From: UBA1952 sp965246785
GTDB lineage: Bacteria; Bacteroidota; Bacteroidia; Chitinophagales; Chitinophagaceae
NCBI GenBank assembly: GCA_965246785.1
Contig: CBDFFM010000029.1
Coordinates: 1 to 64,000, forward strand
Length of the DNA stretch: 64,000 nucleotides
Reading direction: 5' to 3'
The first letter of the stretch is position 1. The number at the start of each line of letters is the position of its first letter. The notes beneath the pieces were generated by a model. That model saw only the letters and a program-made list of their open reading frames with translations. It was not told the origin of the DNA and did not search any database. A program made the position numbers and the translations under genes. Positions 40,513-49,193 of this stretch are shown piece after piece.

Positions 40513-41702
40513 TTGGAGAAGATGAGTGAGGAGCAGGCCCCGCCGAAGCCGAATGAGTTGGAAAGCACATGCCGCACATCCACCCCGCTGCGGGCTTCGC
40601 GCACTGGTGTAAACGATACATCCGGCATCTGCGCCTCCCAGCGAAGATTGGGAGGGATAAAGCCCTCGCAGATGGAAAGAAGGGAGAACACCGCCTCCAC
40701 CCCGCCGGCAGCGCCGAGCGCATGGCCGGTAAAAGCTTTTGTAGATGAAGCAGGAGGCACAGCAGCGCTGAAAAGCTTTTCAATGGCTGCGCCCTCCGCG
40801 CTGTCGTTATTCTCCGTGCCGGTGCCGTGGAGGTTGATATAGGAAATGTCTTCAGGCTGCAGGCCGGCTACAGACAGCGCGCCTTCCATGGCCAAAGTAT
40901 TTCCGATACCATCGGGCGAGGAGGCGGTCTGGTGATAAGCGTCATTCGCATTGCCCCAGCCGCTAACGGTGGCGATAGGCGCTGCGCCGTAAGCTTTTAA
41001 TGCCTTCTCGCTCATCAGCAGGAGATAGCCCGCGCCTTCGCCGAGGTTCAGCCCACGGCGGGCTGCGTCAAAAGGCTGGCAAAGCTGCCGGTCAAGGATG
41101 CCGAGGGTATTAAAGCCGTTGAGCGTGAAGCGGCAAAGCGCATCGGCGCCACCGGCAACGGCTACGTCCGCCATTCCGGCGCGTATCATCTGCGCAGCCA
41201 TCATGATGCTGTTGGCGGATGAAGAGCAGGCGGTGGAAACAGTGGTGCGGTAGCCGTCAAGGCCGAGCTGTCGCGCGGCGAGGTCGGTAACGGCCCCGCA
41301 TTCGTGGTAGATGAAATCGGCGGGCGAGCCGCTGGCCCTGTTCTTCTGCAGTGCGCCGAAAAAGGCTTCGGTCTTATCCATGCCACCGACGGTATTGGCG
41401 GAAAGGAAGGCTATCGGAAAATGCTTTTCCAGCCCGGCAAAGGGCTTCCAGGCCTCGCCCGCCGCAATGGTGCTGAGCATGGCTGTGCGCGGCAGATGGC
41501 GCGGCATATTGGCTATTGCCGCCAGCTCTTTATTGGTCTTCTTTATTTCCCCTACGGGGATGGTGTCTGCCCAATGGCTTTGCAGCACTTCGGCCCTGCC
41601 AATGCCACTGCGACCCTCTTTAAGGCTTTGCAGGCACGCTGCTGTATCGCCGCCTATGGCGGTAATGATTCCAGTGTTGACTATGAAAACAGGTGCGGGC
41701 AT
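40506..41702 (-). CDS. Beta-ketoacyl-ACP synthase (FabF-like)
   Basis: 398 residues from MPAPVFIVNTG. A complete KS: active-site Cys in 'TVSTACSSSANSIM', His in 'INLHGTGTENNDSAEG', His in 'KAFTGHALGAAGGVEA', the Lys of 'STKAFTG', and C-terminal 'NSFGFGGACSSLIF'. It condenses malonyl-ACP with an acyl primer. Its immediate partner is a Cys-less KS-like protein, and another KS-like gene lies upstream, an arrangement seen in aryl-polyene and flexirubin-type clusters, not in primary fatty acid synthesis. An earlier in-frame start would pass the promoter box at 41728. Confidence 0.9.
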   Translation of the reverse strand: MPAPVFIVNTGIITAIGGDTAACLQSLKEGRSGIGRAEVLQSHWADTIPVGEIKKTNKELAAIANMPRHLPRTAMLSTIAAGEAWKPFAGLEKHFPIAFLSANTVGGMDKTEAFFGALQKNRASGSPADFIYHECGAVTDLAARQLGLDGYRTTVSTACSSSANSIMMAAQMIRAGMADVAVAGGADALCRFTLNGFNTLGILDRQLCQPFDAARRGLNLGEGAGYLLLMSEKALKAYGAAPIATVSGWGNANDAYHQTASSPDGIGNTLAMEGALSVAGLQPEDISYINLHGTGTENNDSAEGAAIEKLFSAAVPPASSTKAFTGHALGAAGGVEAVFSLLSICEGFIPPNLRWEAQMPDVSFTPVREARSGVDVRHVLSNSFGFGGACSSLIFSKC

Positions 41703-41935
41703 CCGGGGTGCGGCGAGGCCGTGGATGCAAAGATAGCGCGGCGCTGAGGGGCGCGGCATTTACGCCCGGGTGTGTATGGTGTGGCGCAGCGGGCGAGGCT
41801 TGCTCCGTGGCGCTCTGCAAGCGCGGTAAGATCGGCAACCGGCTCCATCATAATGGCGGCAGGTGCGGCGGTAGCATCCAGCTTCAGGCGTACGGTAGGC
41901 AGCCGCCAGGGTTTTAAAAGTTTCAGCTTCTTCAT
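41681..41935 (-). CDS. Possible small basic protein, uncertain
   Basis: 84 residues from MKKLKLLKPWRLPTVRLKLD; the end is rich in Arg, Pro and Cys and does not look like a normal protein. It overlaps the KS start by 22 bp and contains that gene's promoter box. A TACTTTG box stands about 30 bp upstream. Only the first 50 residues look credible. It could be a real short gene of the cluster or merely a leader region. Confidence 0.3.
   Translation of the reverse strand: MKKLKLLKPWRLPTVRLKLDATAAPAAIMMEPVADLTALAERHGASLARCATPYTPGRKCRAPQRRAIFASTASPHPGCPHLFS
41728..41735 (-). promoter_or_regulatory. -7 promoter box of the ketosynthase pair
   Basis: TATCTTTG on the minus strand, 25 bp upstream of the KS start codon, matching TAnnTTTG. 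Confidence 0.6.
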
Positions 41936-41975
41936 GGAAAATCTGCGCTCTTTTCGCGGCAACAAAGTAGAGCAC

Positions 41976-42605
41976 TTAACGTGCCGCAGGTAGTGTAGTG
42001 ATGTGAAGGGCTTGTAATTGCTGTACCGACAGGCTTTCAATGCTCTGCCGGTCTGCCCAGAAGAGGCTTACGTCGTGATGTGCGCCCACGGCATCGGCCC
42101 AGCCGAAGAGGCAATGGTTAGCGCCGCGATGTTCCAGCAGGTCGCGCACCCAGAAGAGGAGAGCTTCGGCATCAAAGTCGTCGGCCACTTCACAAAGCTG
42201 CTCGCCGGTAAAGCCGTGGCGGATGCAGATTTCGCCGAGGGCGATGTTGGGCAGGGTATAGACGAACACGGCGGGCGATGGAATGGTCTGCATCGTTTCC
42301 GCGTAGCGGTGGTCGGTTTCCAGGCAGCCATCGCGCGTAGCTATTACTACGGCAATGTGCTGCTTGTCTAGGCCATCATACAGCCAGCTTTCTCCCTGAC
42401 GCAATAGGGCTTCCGCGCCGAGCCAGGCCCATTTGCAGAGGCTGTCCATCTTGAAAAACTTAGCGTAGCTGCAGCCGAGGGCGCGGTACATATCCGCGGG
42501 TTCGGTTGTGCCGGTGGCGGCCAGTTGTACGCCATTGCGCAGCAAGGTGCCGCCTACGATGCGTACGTGTTGAAGGCCGTTTGTATATATGGATGCTGCC
42601 GCCAT
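41976..42605 (-). CDS. Short ketosynthase-like protein
   Basis: 209 residues from MAAASIYTNGLQHVRIVGG. It resembles the N-terminal half of a KS: 'FKMDSLCKWAWLGAEALL', 'IAVVIATRDGCLETDHRYAE' and 'SPAVFVYTLPNIALGEICIR' (the last corresponds to 'FxxTxxNxVAGEI' in KS proteins). The catalytic Cys region is lacking. Such short KS-like genes occur in flexirubin/aryl-polyene clusters; the role is unknown. An upstream in-frame ATG (42722) would add a proline-rich stretch and is less likely. A TACTTTG box lies just before the chosen start. Confidence 0.65.
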   Translation of the reverse strand: MAAASIYTNGLQHVRIVGGTLLRNGVQLAATGTTEPADMYRALGCSYAKFFKMDSLCKWAWLGAEALLRQGESWLYDGLDKQHIAVVIATRDGCLETDHRYAETMQTIPSPAVFVYTLPNIALGEICIRHGFTGEQLCEVADDFDAEALLFWVRDLLEHRGANHCLFGWADAVGAHHDVSLFWADRQSIESLSVQQLQALHITTLPAAR

Positions 42606-42770
42606 TCCAGGAATGCCTTGGTGAGGCTTGAACAGCGTCGTGCCGTTCTGTGGGGCGACCAAAGTAGGGTGCGGGGCTTTGCTGTGCAAGATTTTGGGTG
42701 GTAAAAGTTTTCCACCGGCCATCGCTCAAGTTCCCGTTCCGGGATGACAAAAGATTGGGAGACAGCCTAC

Positions 42771-42806
42771 AAGGAAAAGACCTTCCGGATTTTGAAATCC
42801 GGAAGG
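42771..42806 (-). terminator. Terminator of the response regulator gene
   Basis: A perfect 12-bp stem CCTTCCGGATTT / AAATCCGGAAGG (42781-42806, 2-bp loop) followed on the minus strand by TCTTTTCCTT. Confidence 0.88.
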
Positions 42807-42835
42807 CCTTTAGGAAAAACTCTTAGGCGGCAGGC

Positions 42836-43564
42836 TTATGCTTCCGCAGCCGTTTCCGGCATCACCAGGCGGAAGCCGTTGCCGTGGATGTTCACGATTT
42901 CCACCTGCGGGTCTTCGCGGAGGTATTTGCGCAGCTTGGCAATGTACACGTCCATGGAGCGGCCATTGAAATAGGTATCCGAGCCCCAGATGCGCTTAAG
43001 GGCAGCTTCGCGGGGGAGGAGGTCGTTTTTGTATTCGGCGAGCATGGTCAGCAGGGCGTTCTCCTTTGGCGAGAGGGTGCTGCTGGCGCCATTATGAGTC
43101 AGTTGGCGGAGGCGGCTGTTGAAGTGGTAGGAGCCGATTTGAAACTCTACCTGCGCGTGCTGCTTTTCCTGCAATTCCTGGTTGCGCTTCATTACTGCCT
43201 TGATTTTCTGCAGCAGGATTTCTGAGTCAAAAGGCTTGGTGATGTAGTCATCCGCGCCCAGCTTGTAGCCGTTCAGGATGTCTTCCTTCATGCTTTTGGC
43301 GGAGAGGAAGAAGAGCGGAATATCCGGGTCAACGTTGCGGATTTCCTCGGCGAGGGTGAAGCCGTCCATGTTGGGCATCATCACGTCCAGCAGGCAGATG
43401 TCGTACTTCTCGCGGCGGAAAGCGGCGAGGCCGAGTATGCCATCGCGGGCCAGCTCTACTGCGAAATCATTCAGCTCAAGATAGTTCTTGAGCACGGTGC
43501 CGAAGTTGGTGTCGTCTTCTACGAGGAGGACTTTGTTGCGTTGTGGTTGTTGGTCTTGCGCCAT
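42836..43564 (-). CDS. OmpR-family response regulator (RprY-like)
   Basis: 242 residues. The receiver (1-120) has the acidic pair in 'VLLVEDDTNFG', the phospho-Asp in 'YDICLLDVMMPNMDGFTL', the Thr/Ser switch in 'PLFFLSAKS' and the Lys in 'YITKPFDSE'. A winged helix of the OmpR type follows (about 140-235): 'LTHNGASSTLSPKENALLTM', 'ALKRIWGSDTYFNGRSMDVY', 'NIHGNGFRLV'. It resembles RprY of Bacteroides. No histidine kinase is adjacent. It lies downstream of the PorP/PKD series on the same strand but has its own repeat-rich leader and a strong terminator. Confidence 0.93.
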   Translation of the reverse strand: MAQDQQPQRNKVLLVEDDTNFGTVLKNYLELNDFAVELARDGILGLAAFRREKYDICLLDVMMPNMDGFTLAEEIRNVDPDIPLFFLSAKSMKEDILNGYKLGADDYITKPFDSEILLQKIKAVMKRNQELQEKQHAQVEFQIGSYHFNSRLRQLTHNGASSTLSPKENALLTMLAEYKNDLLPREAALKRIWGSDTYFNGRSMDVYIAKLRKYLREDPQVEIVNIHGNGFRLVMPETAAEA

Positions 43565-43573
43565 TTGGGGAAA

Positions 43574-43618
43574 CGTTGGAGATGTTGGATGAGGTTGAAC
43601 GGGTTGAACAAGTTGAAC
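43574..43618. repeat. Tandem repeat of 9-bp units upstream of the response regulator
   Basis: Five gap-free 9-bp units: CGTTGGAGA, TGTTGGATG, AGGTTGAAC, GGGTTGAAC, AAGTTGAAC. The core is GTTGrA. They start 10 bp upstream of the start codon of the minus-strand gene. Looser CTCAC/CTATC words continue to about 43670. Confidence 0.85.
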
Positions 43619-43715
43619 GGATTTAAATCACTCGCCTCTCACTATTCACAACTCACTATCCACCGCTCACCGTCCCGCCGTTGGCTAAAATAACGTGCCG
43701 TACTGCTAACTGTTG

Positions 43716-44762
43716 TTAAAAACGCGGACACATAAAGGCCCTGCGCCTTGCCGCACCATCGTCATGATACATGCCTTGCCAAACGAGGCCGATTTCTGCA
43801 GCGCCGTTGTGGTTAATGTACTGGCCCAGGTTGGAGATGGTGTAATCATAAGAAGTCATCACCCGCAGCCCCTTCCATTCATAGCCGAAGGCAATGACTA
43901 CTGCATCATTCATCCGGTGGTAAGCGCCGAGTAGGATATTATTGGTTGTGCCGGTGCCCTGCCCCGCCTTGATGATGAACAGCGAGCCGTATAGCAGCTC
44001 CGATGCCGACTTCTGCTGCGTATAAAGCACGGAGGGATTAATGATGAGATAATCGCCGACGCGCGCGGTGATGTCTATATTGCCGATGGGCCGGATTCCG
44101 ATTGTATTCTCGCTGCCGAGAAAAGTTTCCTTTGGCTGATTGATGTGGGTAGCTGCGGCGCTTATTTTGATGTAAATGAACTCATTGGGCGAGTAAGAAT
44201 AGTTGATGCCTGTGCTCACGTCCACGTAGGTTGTTTTGCTCAGCATGTCCTTTTCGTTGGTCGTCTTGCGCGTATCAAAGGCAAAGCCGTCCCACTGCGC
44301 ATCCCAGGTAAACTTGCTGAAGTCAATGGAGCGCTGCACGTAAGCCACGGAGCCGCCGGCAGAGATGAGGCTCTTCTCACCAAGCTGCACATGGTAGGCT
44401 ACAAAGCCTTCATAGCGGTTCATGGCCAGCTCGCCATCGCCGGCCTTATCAGAGTAAGCGGCAAGGCCCGCGCCGAGCCAGTTGGTCTCGTTGCGGGAGC
44501 GCATGGCCTGGAAGTCGCCAAAGAAGTTGAAGGTGTGATATGGCACTGGTACCGCGCCCCACTGGCTGCGGTAGGCCGCACCCACGCGATAGTCGGCGTC
44601 GGGCATCAGGCCGGTATTGGCCGGGTTGCTGAGCAGCGGACTGTTGAAGTATTGGGAGAAGTGAATGCCCTGCGCGAATGCGGAATGCCGAATGCCGAAT
44701 GCGGCGTAAAGCAGCAGAACGCCGAGCACGGCGAGCTGCCTTGGGTGTAGCGGAATGCTCAT
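43716..44762 (-). CDS. PorP/SprF-family T9SS outer-membrane protein (C)
   Basis: 348 residues. PorP/SprF hallmark at the mature start: 'GIHFSQYFNSPLLSNPANTG', then 'YRVGAAYRSQWGAVPVPYHT' and the repeated barrel strands, with 'TSYDYTISNLG' near the end. These integral outer-membrane barrels serve type IX secretion and anchor type B substrates (SprF with SprB in gliding). The signal peptide is odd: its end reads 'YAAFGIRHSAFAQG', encoded by four 7-bp repeats (44676-44703). The gene starts 8 bp after the type B protein gene at 44771, so they are coupled. Confidence 0.9.
   Translation of the reverse strand: MSIPLHPRQLAVLGVLLLYAAFGIRHSAFAQGIHFSQYFNSPLLSNPANTGLMPDADYRVGAAYRSQWGAVPVPYHTFNFFGDFQAMRSRNETNWLGAGLAAYSDKAGDGELAMNRYEGFVAYHVQLGEKSLISAGGSVAYVQRSIDFSKFTWDAQWDGFAFDTRKTTNEKDMLSKTTYVDVSTGINYSYSPNEFIYIKISAAATHINQPKETFLGSENTIGIRPIGNIDITARVGDYLIINPSVLYTQQKSASELLYGSLFIIKAGQGTGTTNNILLGAYHRMNDAVVIAFGYEWKGLRVMTSYDYTISNLGQYINHNGAAEIGLVWQGMYHDDGAARRRAFMCPRF
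44676..44703. repeat. Heptanucleotide tandem repeat in the porP (C) signal-peptide code
   Basis: Four 7-bp units on the plus strand: GAATGCG, GAATGCC, GAATGCC, GAATGCG. They encode residues 20-29 of the PorP-like protein. Gain or loss of one unit would shift the frame near the start; three units (21 bp) add exactly seven residues. Confidence 0.85.
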
Positions 44763-44770
44763 AAAGCGAA

Positions 44771-47700
44771 CTATCTGATTAGAGTGATGTTGCCTTTCTT
44801 AGTGGTGGAAGTACCGTCAATGAAGGAGGCGATGAGCACGTATGCGTAGGCGTCCATTTCCTGCGGCTTGCCCTTGTAGGTGCCGTCCCAGCCTTCGTCC
44901 ATGCGGCTGGATTCATACACCTTCTCCCCCCAGCGATTGTAGATTTTGATGTTCATTGTCTCCACAGCAGCGCCTTTCACGAAGAACATATCGTTGTTGT
45001 TGTCGCCGTTGGGCGAGAAGGCACTTGGCACTCCGATTGCTGCGTGCACATCCGCCTCCACAATCTTGCAAATGGAGTCTGCGCAGCCTTCCGGCGTGCT
45101 GGCAATCAGGCATACACGGTACTGCCCGGTCTGGCGATACAGGTGGCTCGGGTTCACTTCCGCGCTGCCCGCACCATCGCCAAACTTCCAGTCGTAATAG
45201 CTGGCGTATAGGCTCTTGTTGGTGAAGTTGAGGGGCATGTTGGAAATCGGCACCACGGGGTCGAATATGAAGTCGGCCTTCGGCAGTTGCTTGATCTTAA
45301 TCGTACGCGACATAGAATCGCGCTTGTTGCAGGAAGCCGGATTGACTGCCGTCAACAGCACCCTGTATATGCCGGGCTGCGCGTAGGTATGCGTTGTCTG
45401 GGCGATGTTGCTCGTCTGCCCGTCGCCGAAATTCCAGACCACGGCGCTCGCATTTACGCTGGCATCGCTGAAGGCAAGGCCCGTCTTGAGGCACACGGAG
45501 TCCGGCAGGCTGAATGCGGCCCTTACAAGGAGGCCATTCATGTTTACTACCTGGCGCGCCGTGTCCGGGTTATTGCACGCGGCAGTGTCCCTCATCACAA
45601 GCATCACTGTATAAATACCAGCGCCTGCGTAAACGTGGGTAGGAGGTGTAGTGCCGCTGTAAGTTGTGCCGTCGCCGAATATCCATAGGAAGGAAGTCCG
45701 GCCCACAGCACCGGGTTGCGCGCTGTACTGCGAGTTATTGACAAAGGCGGCACGGTAAGGCCCGCAGGAATCCAGCACAATGGTGTTGAAGGCGCTCTTG
45801 ATGCGGTTATTATCCACCGTAATGATGATGAAGGCTGTGTCACGCGTGCGGCAGGCGTTGGGATTGTACACCACCAGACGCACTCTGTAAATACCAGGCG
45901 CGGAAAAAGTATGTTTCGGAGAGAAACTGGTATCCAGCGGCGAGCCATCGGTAAAATCCCATTCGTAAGAGATAGCATTCACAGAAGTGTTCTGAAACTG
46001 TACGGGCAGTGGCGGGCAGCCGCGGGCCTTCGGGCTTGCATTAGCAATGGCATCCGGCACCGAAAGCTGGAAGGCGATCTTGAGCGCCGCCTCGTTGCAA
46101 TTGGCGCTGCCGACTGCCGTAGCCCAGGAGCCTGATGTGGTTGGAAAAGACGGTGAGGAAGGCCCGCCGCAATTGGCGCAGATACCCTGATATACGATGC
46201 CCTGGCGGTCAAAGCGGCTCGTGCCACCGTCCACGTGCTCACCGTAGCCGGGGTTGGGGTCATTGCGGCCGAGGTAAGCGCCAAAGAGGAGGCTGCTCGC
46301 ATTCTTGCCCAATGCAATGAAGTAAAAGTCGTAGCCGTCCGTCGTGCTCTTCATGGGTGCTGCGATGGAAGCCGGCGTGATAGGCATGCCGTTAGTCGTG
46401 CCTACGGATGTGGGCGCTGAGGCAAAGCCGAGATTGCCGCCCCAGCCGGAGATGTAGATGTTCTGACAGGTGTCCACCAGGAAGGCGACAGGCGAGATAT
46501 TGGTCTGTGTAGAAGAGCCGGAACCGAAGACAGTGGAAAAGACATCTGTTGTCAAGAGGCTGTCCATCTTTATCACGAACTGCGAGGAGCCGGCATTGCT
46601 ATACACGCCCGCCGTTACCGGGAAGCCGCCGCCCAGCGTCTGGCCCATTGCATAGACGTTGTTTTCCAAATCCACCTGCACACCATACACCTGGTCGTAG
46701 CCGGAGGCGCCCATGAACGTCGTCTTTTGCAGCGGATAATTCCCGCCATTCCCGAAGCGCGCGATATAGCCATCGGCGGAGCCGCCCTGATAAGTATTCT
46801 TCCAGGCCCCGCCTGTGGACGGGAATCCGGACGACTGCGTGCCGCCTGCGATATAGAGGTGCGTCTGTGCCGTATCTAAGGCCAGTACGTAGCCCGCATC
46901 ATCGGCAGTGCCGCCGAGGTAGGTGCTGTAGGTAAGCGCGGTAAGGTTCGGGGTAAGCTTGATAAATACCGCATCCTGGCCGCCGGCAAGGCTGCCCTGT
47001 GCAGCATTGAGCGTAACCGGGAAGTTGCTGCTGCGTGTGCAGGCCGTTACGTAAACATTCGCCGACTTATCCAAGATTACTTCGCTGCGCGCAGCGTCCC
47101 CATAGTTGTACTTCAGGTTGCCGAAGATGAACTCGCTGGCGTTGTAGTTCACGCCGTCCGCGCCCGTGCCGCCCACATACGTGGAGCCGAGTAGCGCCGT
47201 GCCCGTCGAGTTAAGCTTTGTAATTACGATGTCTGCGCCGCCATTGTAGGAGCCGTCGTAGCAGCCGCTCGTGATTGGATAATTGTTGGAATAGGTGATG
47301 CCGGCTATGACGAGGTTGTTGCTGCCATCCACCATCATAGAGTGCGGCTGCTCATTGTCGGCGCCGCCGATATAGGTGGCCCAGATGCGCGTCGTGCCGG
47401 TCGCATTGAGCTTCATGATGGCAATGTCTGAGGCATAGCCGATGCCGTGGTCGTCGCTCGTGGTGGAATTGGGGTCGGTAACGCCGCCGGCGTAGGTTGT
47501 TTGAAACGCGCCCGTAGAGGCCGGGAAGGCCCCGCCCCCGCTGCCGGGATAAGACAACATAATGCCGCCCGCATAAAAATTCCCGGAGGCATCGTAGGTA
47601 GCTGTGTAGCCCCAGTTGTCTGCCGTGGAGCCGGTCATAGTGCAGAATACCACCGTCGGGTCAATCACCAGCGGCAGCTTTTCATCCCAGCCGTCGGGGA

Positions 47701-48370
47701 AGTCGTAGCGAAGCTCATCTCCGGAAAGGCGGTAGCGGCAAGCCACCTCCTTGCGGCCTTCGGAGCCGTATTGATAAGCCACGGGCTTCAGCTCCTGCAC
47801 ATCGCCAACCGAAGTTTTAATAATCAGGTTTCCCCCCTTCAGGCTCAGCCCGTCGGCCCCGTCTATCTTCATACGGATGGCTGCCGGCTGCACGCCTTCC
47901 GCCACTATCCACTCATATTTCAGTTGGCCGCCCTCGGAGGCTATGTGCATCTTAATGCCGGGATATACATCGCCGTAATCCAGCGCGAGGTAAGGGTGGA
48001 TGCCGGTCTTCCAGCGGCTGCTGTCCTGCCCGTAAAAATAATTGTAGTACCAGCTCTGCTCCTTGCTGCCCGTGATGGGCGCTTCCTTATTGGCCCCCAC
48101 AAAACTCATACGGTAGGCGTGGTACTCCAGCTTCACCGGCTCCCGCGTAAAGCCGTGGTGCGCTGCGTCCATGCGCTCCCGGTTGGCCGGGTGACTGAGC
48201 AGGTAGGTGAAGGCATCCGGCGCGAGGAAGACCGTCCCATTGCCCGCCTCCGCCTTGTAGCTGAAGGGGCCAGGCCATTGGCCGTCGTTGCGCACAAACT
48301 CCACCGGCGCACCCGCGACAGCCATCACATTTCCCAATAAAAAAAGGAGGAGGTAAGTGTAGCGCATCAT
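44771..48370 (-). CDS. Giant SBBP/PKD surface protein with T9SS type B signal (C)
   Basis: 1199 residues. Signal peptide; an N-terminal beta domain as in many SBBP proteins ('FVRNDGQWPGPFSYKAEAGN', 'YDFPDGWDEKLPLVIDPTVV'); SBBP-type repeats (about 240-690: 'SDIAIMKLNATGTTRIWATY', 'GGTADDAGYVLALD'); then four PKD domains ('WDFTDGSPLD', 'WIFGDGTTYSG', 'WNFGDGQTSN', 'WKFGDGAGSA'). The last 90 residues are a gliding-motility-associated type B sorting domain: 'PSAFSPNGDNNNDMFFVKG', 'IKIYNRWGEKVYES', 'GKPQEMDAYAYVLI'. It is probably an adhesin or gliding-related surface protein, paired with the PorP-like gene 8 bp downstream. Confidence 0.92.
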   Translation of the reverse strand: MMRYTYLLLFLLGNVMAVAGAPVEFVRNDGQWPGPFSYKAEAGNGTVFLAPDAFTYLLSHPANRERMDAAHHGFTREPVKLEYHAYRMSFVGANKEAPITGSKEQSWYYNYFYGQDSSRWKTGIHPYLALDYGDVYPGIKMHIASEGGQLKYEWIVAEGVQPAAIRMKIDGADGLSLKGGNLIIKTSVGDVQELKPVAYQYGSEGRKEVACRYRLSGDELRYDFPDGWDEKLPLVIDPTVVFCTMTGSTADNWGYTATYDASGNFYAGGIMLSYPGSGGGAFPASTGAFQTTYAGGVTDPNSTTSDDHGIGYASDIAIMKLNATGTTRIWATYIGGADNEQPHSMMVDGSNNLVIAGITYSNNYPITSGCYDGSYNGGADIVITKLNSTGTALLGSTYVGGTGADGVNYNASEFIFGNLKYNYGDAARSEVILDKSANVYVTACTRSSNFPVTLNAAQGSLAGGQDAVFIKLTPNLTALTYSTYLGGTADDAGYVLALDTAQTHLYIAGGTQSSGFPSTGGAWKNTYQGGSADGYIARFGNGGNYPLQKTTFMGASGYDQVYGVQVDLENNVYAMGQTLGGGFPVTAGVYSNAGSSQFVIKMDSLLTTDVFSTVFGSGSSTQTNISPVAFLVDTCQNIYISGWGGNLGFASAPTSVGTTNGMPITPASIAAPMKSTTDGYDFYFIALGKNASSLLFGAYLGRNDPNPGYGEHVDGGTSRFDRQGIVYQGICANCGGPSSPSFPTTSGSWATAVGSANCNEAALKIAFQLSVPDAIANASPKARGCPPLPVQFQNTSVNAISYEWDFTDGSPLDTSFSPKHTFSAPGIYRVRLVVYNPNACRTRDTAFIIITVDNNRIKSAFNTIVLDSCGPYRAAFVNNSQYSAQPGAVGRTSFLWIFGDGTTYSGTTPPTHVYAGAGIYTVMLVMRDTAACNNPDTARQVVNMNGLLVRAAFSLPDSVCLKTGLAFSDASVNASAVVWNFGDGQTSNIAQTTHTYAQPGIYRVLLTAVNPASCNKRDSMSRTIKIKQLPKADFIFDPVVPISNMPLNFTNKSLYASYYDWKFGDGAGSAEVNPSHLYRQTGQYRVCLIASTPEGCADSICKIVEADVHAAIGVPSAFSPNGDNNNDMFFVKGAAVETMNIKIYNRWGEKVYESSRMDEGWDGTYKGKPQEMDAYAYVLIASFIDGTSTTKKGNITLIR

Positions 48371-48526
48371 TCAGTCATTCGGCTAAGGCAACACGGGTTC
48401 AATGAAAGTGTAGTAAATGTACTGCAAAAACCACTCTTCCTTAAGACGGCGCGGGCGGCCCAAAAGATAGGCCCGCCAATGCTTTACAAGGGCGTGGCAA
48501 AGCCGCGGATAGGATTATTTGTTCGT

Positions 48527-48548
48527 CTGTTGGTGACAACACCAACAG
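48527..48548. repeat. Palindrome CTGTTGGTG-ACAA-CACCAACAG
   Basis: A perfect 9-bp stem with a 4-base loop, followed by CGGCGGG, in the spacer upstream of the giant gene at 44771. The stem and following bases resemble the GTTGGTC hairpins at 56434-56509. It has no T tract, so it is not a simple terminator. Confidence 0.6.
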
Positions 48549-48598
48549 CGGCGGGAATATAACCGGACTTATGCTAACAACAAACACGGCCATATTGG

Positions 48599-49087
48599 CT
48601 AAGTAATGCCCAATGCCACTTTGGCGTTATGAGCAAGCAGGAAGTCTTTATCATTAACGTACTCGCCAATTAGACTGTTCACATCAGGATTGTGGAAAGT
48701 CTTCAAGTACTGAAATGCTGCTATTTTAGAAAAAGAATTAGTAAGTCGTTTGAATGCGCCACTTGCAATTGTGGCCATTTTACTGTCGTTGCTAATTCTA
48801 AAAATTGAACTAGAGACTATAATCTCTTTCATTGGATCAGAGTTCGTCCCCAATAATTTATTCAGCACAGGCAAAGCTCTTGTAGAACCCATATAAGCAA
48901 GGGTTTCAACAATCAACAGGTCTTCATTACGCTGCAATTTTTCTATCAAAGCCTCTTCAACTTGAGACCGGTCTTGATGACTCAACTCGTCAATCAACTG
49001 ATTATTAGTGAAACCATTTCTATGCAAGTAATCGTCTGGCGGTATTATGCGGCCAAGTAAGTTCTCTATTTTGTTGGTGTTGGCCAT
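48599..49087 (-). CDS. HEAT-repeat-like hypothetical protein
   Basis: 162 residues, all-helical, with a HEAT-like pattern: 'VEEALIEKLQRNEDLLIVET', 'LAYMGSTRALPVLNKLLG', 'MKEIIVSSSIFRISNDS', 'IAAFQYLKTFHNPDVNSLIG'. There is no signal peptide. Its DNA is noticeably more AT-rich than the genes on either side, which suggests import between two PorP/PKD pairs. Similar immunity-like small HEAT proteins exist near polymorphic toxins, but no toxin gene is seen here. The function is unknown. Confidence 0.72.
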   Translation of the reverse strand: MANTNKIENLLGRIIPPDDYLHRNGFTNNQLIDELSHQDRSQVEEALIEKLQRNEDLLIVETLAYMGSTRALPVLNKLLGTNSDPMKEIIVSSSIFRISNDSKMATIASGAFKRLTNSFSKIAAFQYLKTFHNPDVNSLIGEYVNDKDFLLAHNAKVALGIT

Positions 49088-49193
49088 ACAAGACTATTGA
49101 AAGCTTCAGCGTTTTTCTATACCCGCTTGCGTCAGCAACGAATATACATGCCATGCAAAAGCCCAATGGCGAGACCAGCCGGCAACATAATCA

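Noticed and set aside
46142..48340. Several long plus-strand frames opposite the giant SBBP/PKD gene (and similar ones at 49233-50303 and 51458-52696).
   Set aside because: They are antisense shadows caused by GC-rich codon bias; the minus strand has well-defined domains throughout.
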